64,000 bases of DNA from Alligator mississippiensis (lineage: Eukaryota; Chordata; Crocodylia; Alligatoridae). Shown here piece by piece: positions 56,171-64,000 of this stretch. The notes under the pieces are model-generated. The model worked only from the letters and a program-made list of their open reading frames with translations. It had not been told where the DNA came from and ran no database searches. How positions within the stretch are numbered: position 1 is the stretch's first letter; the number at the start of each line of letters is the position of its first letter. The stretch is from positions 89,179,261-89,243,260 of the forward strand of contig NC_081829.1 of assembly GCF_030867095.1 (NCBI RefSeq), read 5' to 3'. The position numbers and the translations under genes are program-made.

Positions 56171-56332
56171 GGTAGCAGTTCTTCAAGTGGTAAACCAGAT
56201 GAAATACCAAGAGAACTCCCTTGAAACAATGCTAATTAGAGAGCACACATCATAGCATTAAAATCTTTCTTTTTTTTTTTTTAATAAATAGTGCATATGT
56301 ATTTATCTAAAAGTTTATGCTAGTTACTACAG

Positions 56333-56629
56333 CAGGGGTTCTCAACCTTTTTGAACTCTCAGGCACCCTTCGCTAGACTGCAGGCACTCCTCCATAACTT
56401 TTGTGAACTGCAGCAAATTTAAAAAAATGAATTTATGTATTACAGTGGTTGCTTCCTTGCGAGGGGCTGGGCAGTGGGGGTGGGGGATCAGCCAGGCAGG
56501 GACAAGCCTGAGCTTGTGTTTTTTTTACTTACCTCCTCCTACCTTGCTTATGTCCTCACACTTCTTGGCACCCTTCAGAGGATCTGGAAGCACCCCAGGG
56601 TGCTGTGGCATCCTGGCTGAGAATCAGTA
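56333..56629. mobile_element. hAT-type MITE, TSD TACTACAG/GTCTACAG
   Basis: It begins CAGGGGTTCTCAACCTTTTT and ends CCTGGCTGAGAATCAGTA. The flanking octamers agree at 6 of 8. The interior has GGCACCCTTC / GGCACCCTTCAGAGG words typical of the family at 61240-61672. Confidence 0.8.
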
Positions 56630-59454
56630 GTCTACAGCCTCTTGTGGGCCCCAGGTTTTTAAGGGAAATGCATTCATAAAGGAATCTGGGAATTTTACTT
56701 AAGGGTTGTGTTTATTACAGATCATCTTAATGTAAGAACCATGTAGCATTTGAAGTGAGCAATTTGAGTAGCCGGTAATATCTTTTTATTATAAAGGTGA
56801 AGTCACCCTTCATGGTTAAAATTCAAAAAGAAATATAAAGAAAGGCTAGAATAATATTAAAGCAGGATGCCACAAGAGCCTTTTAAGGGTGTTGCACAAT
56901 ATTAGCACTAAGTCTGCACGCCCCTACACATAATGTACAAGCTCAATGCAGAGATATCAAATAGGAATCCATAGTGTCAAAAAACATTCTTGCCTGTTGT
57001 GGTCTTTCTGAGTTCTTTGCAAAAAAAAATGCTCTTTTATTTTTCCTTAGTCAAAAAAAACAAGTCGGAGCTAACAGCTGGCATTTTTAAGGGTGCATTG
57101 AGTTGGAAAATGTTGAAAACTGTTGGAGTAGATTCAAAATAACGTACAAGTTTCTGCCTTCATGCTAGCTCAAGTACCATGCTGTGCGAGTCTGTCAGAG
57201 CACTGACTTGAGAGTTGCTGGGAACACATCTCGGTAGCAGTTGCCCCAGTACCCTCGGAGAGTGCTGTATGCATTGTTGGCTTTCCGCTGTAATGGAAAG
57301 AGACTAGTCAATGGAGAGCTGATGCTCTTACATTGTCCAGTATCTTTTAACAGTTAAACTTTCAGTAGTAACTGAAAAGGAATTGATAACAAGACTAGAA
57401 ATGCACGCCTAGATGAACACAAGAGAGGTAATAGATTATTCTCGTGAGAAATGAAAGATAGCTGAATATGGTCAGTTTACAGCTGCATATCTACATGAAG
57501 ACGCAGCATCTGATTTGGACTGTGTTCTGCAGTATTCTTAAAGAAAATATTCATAACTTGCTGTAGTTATTGGCATTTTCATTCTTCTTTATTATGCTAG
57601 CAGTGATAAAAGTTTAGACAGTTTTTAATATTTTGTAATGAATGGTGAATCTTTAATCTGATCTCATTATTTATGGAATATTAGTATGTGTCAGTTTTGA
57701 AAAATGATGCTATGTTATTAAATTTAGACATTTCAGTAGTGCACTGGATGTTGTAGTACAAGGGTGTCTTGTGCTTCCAAGATGTTTATTAAATCAACTT
57801 GAGACATGTATGCGACCTCAGAGAGATGAATTGACACATTCCGATGCAAAATTGTTTGCAGCATTTCTAAATGTACTATTAGATAGTGTTGCAGTAAATG
57901 TTATTCATGGATTTGCTGTACGCATTTATTGTATGCATAAACAGGGTCCATGTTCAAAGAGCAGATCATTAAAGATGAATGGCTTCCTACATTTCTCATC
58001 CAGATGGATAGTTATTTGGAATATTTGTGTTAACAAAAAGTTATACCTTGCACTAGCTCCTTATGTTTCAGAAATTTTCCAGTGAAATAACATGTAGCTT
58101 TTTATTTTGAGGACTACATAATAAGAGAGAATTTGGGGTTTGTTCTGAATTGTATTTACAGAGAGAATTCGTGGCCTAAGGGAGCTCTGTGGGAATTATT
58201 CGCTTGAATTATTCACACTCTTTGTAATGCATAAAATTACTATTTTTTTTTTTCTCCACAAACTCATGAATAAAATGAAAATAGCTCCACATAACACTTC
58301 TGTGTAATACTTGAAGCAACACTCAGGTGCCAGTTTTACTCTACAGAGTACTGGTAGTCCAAATTCAGCTTTGTAGCTATGGAGATGAATGCCGGTCCTG
58401 AGAGAGGTACTCTAATAAAACTCCCAAAAGGGCTGTCTAATTCCACAGGAGCTCTCAAAGCATGCCTCTTCAAGTATAAAAAGCAGTAGTGTGTATAATC
58501 CTAGCAAAATGGAGAGAAGCCTGGAAGTGAGAATTGTGTATATACAGTAAGTGGTTTTGCAATCGTCTCTTGTACAATGGGAAGAAAGGATATTTCAGCT
58601 GAATTGACTAGCTACTTATCTGTGCAAGTCCTGCCCAGGGAGGACATGTAGAATATGGAGAGTCTGTCCTTTTTATTATTTGTATGAATAGAAAATAATA
58701 CAAATAGTAGTGTACATCCATATTTTGTAATGTGTGTTCTCTCTCTCTCTCCACGTATGCATGCTTTCTGTTGTATTGGAAACTAAACAAAACAATAACT
58801 TTATCAAGTTATTTAATAATGCCAGGAGTGGGGAAAATGTAGCTGGACTAATACCTCTTCCATTTCTTTGGGCTATGTATCAAATTTGATTCAATTTTTT
58901 TGGAGCTGAGACCTAACTCTTACTTGTCTTCCCTTCATAATCTGTGCACTAACAAATATTCATCTGTTATTGGTATTGCAAGATTGTCAGAGTATTGACT
59001 AGCCGGAGGGTTTGTACACATTTTTATACTGCATTTTTTTTTTTTTAACCCTGGGAGTTTTCTATCCGCTGCTACCAGTTTTTAAAGATCTGTTGAAAGA
59101 AATTAATCCAGACCTATTCACAACTAAAAATGAAACTTCTTTACCATGGTTTTTAAATAAGAAATGATCTGATTTGAAAATGGCTAGGCAGATAATCTGA
59201 GAAATATTAGGAGACATGTTATTAAAGTATTTTCAGGTAATGCTTGGAGTCCCAAGGACACTCTAGGTATATATATTTTTTTTGTTTTTGTGCCAATCAA
59301 GGAACAGATTTTCCAATTGCAGTCTTAATAATCTGGGGCTGTTTAAAATCCAAGACAAAATAAACCATATACTGTGTAAATTTAAGCAGTGTAGAGAGTA
59401 TCTTTTGTATTTTGCAGGATAAATACTTTCCATTGCAGAAATACAGGTAAAGTA

Positions 59455-59980
59455 CCATATTTCACAGTGTTAGGTTTGAAGCCAAAATATTTGTCCTCTT
59501 AAATTTCCATCTCAATTTATATACTGTATCAGTACTTCAGCTAGACCTTGTGTTAGCACCCTGCCGGGAGGCAGCAAACAAATATCTAAGAGCTCCCCCG
59601 ATGTTGATGGAGGCCAGGCCAGGCTCCTGACACTCCGGAGCCAGACTGGGTGCCCGAACTCTGCACCCATCAACTCTGGCCTGGGGACACTTACCCATGG
59701 CCTGGTAGCTGCCCCTCAGGTAGATCTCAGCCAGTGGGGTGGAGCCACCACCTGATGGCATGGGATCTGCAGCACCCCCACCTGCTGCCAGCAGCACCAG
59801 GGCGCAGAGTGGCAGCAGGGAGCAGCGCTTGCTGGGCAGGAGCCACTCACAACCCCCCCATGCTGAGCTCCTCTGCTGCCCACCTGGCTGCAACTGTGGC
59901 TCCTGGACTCTGGCTGTAGTAGCAGGGACTACTTATACACCGGATCTATGAAAATCCTAACTTTTTGATTGGAAATATGG
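59455..59980. mobile_element. Probable pogo-type MITE, 526 bp
   Basis: The left end is CCATATTTCACAGTGTTAGG after TA, and the reverse complement of the right end is CCATATTTCCAATC. The right flank is TG instead of TA, so one side has mutated or the boundary is slightly off. The GC-rich interior (59560-59930) has no coding motif. Confidence 0.5.
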
Positions 59981-61239
59981 TGTCAACTTGTACACCATAA
60001 AATACAGAATTTGGTCCTAGCAAACCTAGCCATTGCAGTTGTTTCACAGTGTGTCTGTATTCCTGAGACTGCATCCCAGTGGAAAATGGTGTTGTTTTAG
60101 ATGAGTACATTTCCCTCCCGCGACTATATTTTCCTGAGAAACTCTCTTCACACTATTGCCTTCTCTAAGTTCAGTCGAGTCAGTCCTCTGAATGTTTGGA
60201 TGAATGGAAAAGAAGGTCCTAGAGCATCAGCCTGCAAGTGTTGAACTTTTTACCTGGTAGAACAGCTTCTACTAGGTAAGACTGGAGGGACATCCACAGC
60301 AAGCAGTCCATCCTTTCAGATGAATAGATTGGCAAAGATGTCACCTTTTGCAAGAGAATATGAGCAGATTGGACCCTGAATGACGAACTGTCTGTGGAAT
60401 TTTTTTAATGGATTTAGGCAAGAAGGCTCACGTATTTTGTTTGCATTTTTAATTAAAAAAAATTAAAAAACCCCCAAAGGTCATGTGTTTGGTTTTTTTT
60501 TGGTCTTTCATTAAACCAAATTTATAGGTGTTTTTAAAAAAAATATTATTTGGCATGCATGGAAAATGAAGGACCATATAAATCAAATTCAGCTCCCATT
60601 GCAATGAGTTGCTTGAAGACATTGAACTGTAATGTCAAATTTGAAGTGACTGTGAAACACTAATTTATAAATACATAAAGCCAAATGCCTCACAGTTAGC
60701 ATTTTGGTGTGCTTATTTAATAGTCTGCCATTTCATAGTCTAATCCTATCAAAAGAAAAAGAGAAGGATTAAAGCAAGGAAAGCTTTTTGAAAATGTCAC
60801 TTTTTATGAAAATTCATGGTCTTGTAAAATTTGATAATATTTGTAAATACAATGGGGAATAGTTCTGAGATTTGCGCCTTACATAATATTTGGTAATCCA
60901 TCTTTCAAATAAACTTGAAGGCCAGCAAGTTGTTTTTCCCTCCTCTCATCTTGAGCATTTCAACGTTTTAACTTCAGGCTTAGCATAACTCTTTTCCTGT
61001 TTAACCAAAGACATTCTGTAAAACTGGGTTGCACTGTGTTTTGTGCATCATTGTTGGAACTATTTTTGCATGCTTCTCCAACCTTACCTCCACTTCTTAC
61101 CTGTGTAAGGTGTGATAGGTAAGAACATAGTCACGCTGGGCCAGATTGTGCCTGGAGGAACCTTTGATTTACATGACAGGCAAAAAGAGGTGTGGTATTT
61201 GTGAGAAGGTTAGAAACCCTTGCAGGCCCTGTGCTTAGG

Positions 61240-61672
61240 CAGTGTTTCTCAACCTTTCAGATTTGAGGCACCTCTCATTTGCCATGTATGCATACCAGCC
61301 CAGCCTCTGGCTTTACTTTTCCTTCTACCTAGGAAGAGCACACACCCACTGCAGAAACTTCCTCAGCTTGACGAAGGGTTTTTAAACCCAAAAACTTGCT
61401 TAATTTTTTTTCCCCCCAACTATTTAAGTTGGTCTAATAAACGATATCAGATTCACCCAAGACCTTGTGTGAATTGAGCAGCACCCCGTTCCAAAAACTA
61501 ATTTATTTATTACAGTGCTTAACTCTTTGCAGAAAGTCAGGGTAGTTGGGGTGTTTCAGTGACCAGGCAGGGACAATCCTGAGGTTCCCCTTATGTCTTT
61601 ACACCTTGTAGCACCCTTAAAAAGGTCTCATGGCACCCTAGGGTGCTCCGGCACCCTGGTTGAGAATCAGGG
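61240..61672. mobile_element. hAT-type MITE carrying a nested repeat
   Basis: It begins CAGTGTTTCTCAACCTTTCA and ends CACCCTGGTTGAGAATCAGGG. The hAT interior (GGCACCTCTCATTTG … AGCACCCCGTTCC) is split by the repeat at 61285-61470. No clear 8-bp duplication was found. Confidence 0.75.
61285..61470 (+). mobile_element. Repeat family with hammerhead-like core, copy A (nested in hAT MITE)
   Basis: It matches the minus-strand copy at 63240-63445 over its whole length: TGTATGCATACCAGCCCAGC, GAAGAGCACACAC, CTGCAGAAACTTCCT, TTGACGAAGGGTTTTTAAAC, then a CCAACTATTTAAGTTGG hairpin and TCTAATAAACGATATCAGAT. The short tips at 7.9, 8.1 and 8.8 kb are 5'-truncated members. The dispersed 5'-truncated copies with a common 3' end suggest a retroelement, possibly Penelope-like or a SINE; not proven. 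Confidence 0.65.
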
Positions 61673-62205
61673 ACTCCTTGCATATGAGGGGACACAGTGT
61701 CCAGAGAAGATGAGGGAGGAGCAAAGCCATGGCCATGCTTCTGCTTTTTGATACTACCCAGCCGGCAAGGCCAGGGACATTTTGTGCAGAGGCTGGCTTC
61801 GTAATTCTCATAGTTGCTAACACTCGGCTTCCAAATGTCATGTTCCTCCTCTGAGACGTAATCCCTCTCGGGTCTTCCTGAGATGTAGCAACAGTGCACA
61901 AGTCCCAACCAGTGGCTGTGGTTTGTAGGATACAGCCTAGCTTGCTGTTCAGATCGAACATGCCACATGAAAACTGGCTAATAAGATGAGTACATCAAAA
62001 GTCATGAACTCTTGAAATGAAAATGGCATTCTTGCCCTTGATTAGCCAGACTTTTAAATAATTTTCAGACTTTGAACATTCAGCCAAATAACAAACTAGT
62101 AAAAAAAAAAAAAAAAAAAATATTCCACCTGAATAACGAGAGTCAAAAGTTTTTATAAGCAACCAAAAACTGCTGGGGATTTAGATTTGAATTTATACCT
62201 TAAAC

Positions 62206-62493
62206 ATGGCGTTTGCTGCTGTTCTTTATCTCCCTATAGAAGATGTTAGGAAGGCCTTACAACTGATGTTTAATAGTTGCTGCATTCCCTGCAAGAGTAG
62301 TAGTCCTACTGATCCCCTAAGAAATGTGTACAACCTGGAAGATCTGTGGGTGGAGCTAAATCTTAATTCCACGGGCATCTTTCTGTATAGCGGTTCCAAT
62401 ACGGAGAACCTCGCAGAAGCTTCCTGCAGGATCAAGAGACTGGGCCTCCTCTTTCCTAAAGCATTTCAGCACATTAAAGGCAAAATTATTTGA
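62206..62493 (+). CDS. Unidentified open frame (95 codons)
   Basis: It reads without stops with segments LYLPIEDVRKALQLMFNSC and FYSG-like FLYSGSN. The first part faintly recalls the 'FVP.EDV..AF' helix of MULE-type transposases, but the rest does not support it. It is probably a chance frame or a transposon scrap. No splice or promoter evidence. Confidence 0.2.
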   Translation: MAFAAVLYLPIEDVRKALQLMFNSCCIPCKSSSPTDPLRNVYNLEDLWVELNLNSTGIFLYSGSNTENLAEASCRIKRLGLLFPKAFQHIKGKII

Positions 62494-63239
62494 ACGGTGG
62501 AGTCCTACACAACCAAACTTCATAAAAGTGACTGAGGTGATAACACACTTGTTTTGTGAATCTTTGAATTGCATATATTTTTAATAGAATAGTGCTGTAC
62601 CTGTGATGATAATGTTTTACACACACAGTTAAAAAAGAAAATAAAGCTGCTTGTAAAGCAGTACACACATGCACATGCATGCGCACACGCACACAAATGC
62701 ACGCACACCAAAGTAAATGCAACATGACTGTCCCTCAGATCAGCTATACAATTCAAGAGTTGCAGCACCATTTTTGCTCTCCCAGATACACTGTGCTGAT
62801 GACCTTTTTTGTATTCTCGTGGTAATCTGTTCTGCTACACACATAAATATTGGATGCAGGAAGGAGTTTTAAGTAGGTTTTGCAGACAGCTGTATTTCTC
62901 GTTTGCAAAGAAATTGATTTGCAGTGATAGCTGATCTCACTAAATAAATAGGTGGCCTGTGCTTGAAAGCTAACTGTGTTTGAATAAACAGTGTGGCCTA
63001 TTGTAAGAGAGATAACAATGTTTTATTGACCAGTGTAAACAAGACGGTTTCTGGGTAATTCACTGCATTTCTGGAATGACTTCCTCACCTATTTGTGTGG
63101 TGTCCTGCTGCAAAGTGTTGCAGATATCATGCTCAAATTGGCTGTTGCTTGTGGTTAGGATGGTGGCAGAGAGCCTTACTTTTATTTATTTTTTTAACAT
63201 GGTTCATGTCACCCACACTCTTCCCTTAGTGCACCGATA

Positions 63240-63445
63240 CTTCCAAGGCAGACATGGTTCTTTGGATGAATCTAATATCTTTTATTAGCAACTTAAATAC
63301 TTGGAAAACAATTTTTAAGCAAGCTTTCGGGTTCAAAAACCCTTCGTCAGGCTAAGGAAGTTTCTGCAGTTCGTGTGTGCTCTTCCTGGATGAAATGAAA
63401 AGTAAAGAAGCCAGCGGCTGGGCTGGTATGCATACAAAGATAGAC
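63240..63445 (-). mobile_element. Repeat family with hammerhead-like core, copy B
   Basis: On the minus strand it reads TGTATGCATACCAGCCCAGC … GAAGAGCACACACGAACTGC, AACTTCCTTAGC, CTGACGA (63350-63344), a GGGTTTTTGAACCC hairpin (63342-63329), GAAA (63328-63325), GCTTGCTTAAAAATTG, TATTTAAGTTG, CTAATAAAAGATATTAGATT. The CTGACGA–hairpin–GAAA order equals the conserved strands of a hammerhead ribozyme, with one extra A before the hairpin. Confidence 0.65.
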
Positions 63446-64000
63446 AGTCAGTTAAGATGTAGACTGAGGAGTCAATGGGTGAGTTATGAGGAACCTCCTA
63501 GTTACAAGAGAAAATCTACCTCACTGAATCATCCAGTAACAAAATTTGTTCAAGTATATGAATTTTAGAACTACAATGCCTAAGTATTGTTTTAAGCCCA
63601 CTTGTATAAACACTAATGTGATGCTTTTTTAATCGATTTTTTGTTTTTGTTTTTGTTTTTAATTCTTCATCTGTTCAAGCCTTTATCAGTTCTTACCCAC
63701 ATCCAAAGGGGCATGATCTTGTATGTCTGCCTCTGATGGCTTAAATTTCTTGCCTATGCAACCCAAACCCTTGCCTATGCAAAGACTTTCATGGTCTCGC
63801 CAGGGAAAATATGACAGCATCACTGCCAGCTTGCGCATTTCTTGCTTTCCCATCTAGCTTGCTATCTTTCAGCTGCATTGCCCAGTCACCTCTGGCAATA
63901 ATTTTAATTAAAGTTAAAGTTGTTTTCCATATCAAATCATGAACTGGATATATTTCTTGCAAATGAGAAAACAGTTCTTATTTTCTATGAATGTTGTATT

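Larger units (their letters stand above)
52338..64000 (+). other. PDZD8: PDZD8 intron 3, 5' part (continues past window)
   Basis: It begins GTAAGT. No exon encoding the PDZ segment (for example a GHVIIET-like block) was recognised on the + strand up to 64000. Unannotated stretches 54360-55390, 56635-59450, 59985-61235, 61680-62200, 62500-63235 and 63450-64000 hold AT-rich DNA with only simple runs: A20 at 62102-62121 and an alternating CA/TG/CG run at about 62664-62708. Confidence 0.85.

Noticed and set aside
57771-58085. 104-codon plus-strand open frame in intron 3
   Set aside because: No domain recognised, AT-rich codons, no splice sites at sensible positions. Probably chance.
52338-64000. 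PDZD8 exon 4 (PDZ domain) within the window
   Set aside because: I looked for the conserved PDZ-encoding segment on the + strand and did not recognise it in any frame. Intron 3 probably continues beyond the window.
1-64000. CRISPR arrays, operons, tRNA or rRNA genes
   Set aside because: The window is vertebrate-like with spliced exons and LINEs. No regularly spaced repeat array and no tRNA or rRNA motif was seen.

Overview
The window looks like vertebrate, most likely reptilian (crocodilian-like), nuclear DNA. It holds CR1-type LINEs ending in the (ATCTATGA)-type tail, many hAT-like and pogo/Tigger-like non-autonomous DNA transposons, two related solo LTRs, and one large-intron host gene. 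The organism guess rests on the CR1 3' ends and repeat vocabulary, which I recognise but cannot test here.

The only host gene I can support is PDZD8 on the + strand, coding an ER-anchored SMP lipid-transfer protein of membrane contact sites. Its first three coding exons are here: exon 1 at 9418-10172 in a CpG island with CRE, NRF-1, CCAAT and GC-box motifs; exon 2 at 39989-40111; and exon 3 at 52235-52337. Reading frame and splice phases agree across both introns (29.8 kb and 12.1 kb). The PDZ, C1 and coiled-coil parts must lie beyond 64000. Positions 1-8900 are intergenic and repeat-rich. From 10173 onward nearly everything is intron with repeats.

Repeat layout: 0-8.9 kb has a hAT remnant, a snap-back repeat, a LINE 3' half, a three-unit tandem array, and short CR1 and SINE-like pieces. 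In intron 1 (10.2-40 kb) there is a twin-primed CR1 at 13991-14983, a decayed pogo-type transposon at about 15432-18193, a 5'-truncated CR1 with a long open RT frame at 24681-26637, a solo LTR at 27925-28744, an inverted pair of exon-like segments (29.7 and 32.1 kb) and several MITEs, one nested in another. Intron 2 (40-52 kb) has hAT and pogo-type MITEs, the 5' half of the same LINE family seen at 3.5 kb, and a long GC-rich foldback. Intron 3 (52-64 kb) has hAT MITEs, an older CR1 tail, a second solo LTR and two copies of a repeat with a hammerhead-like motif.

The most unusual object is the CR1 at 13991-14983. By my hand alignment to the CR1 at 24.7-26.6 kb, about 118 of about 137 differences are A-to-G on the element's own sense strand. 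The direction follows the element through its internal inversion. The roughly 38 bp copied into both arms carry the same changes, and the last roughly 85 bp have none. This is what one would expect if a CR1 RNA was heavily A-to-I edited (ADAR-like) and then copied by twin-primed reverse transcription.
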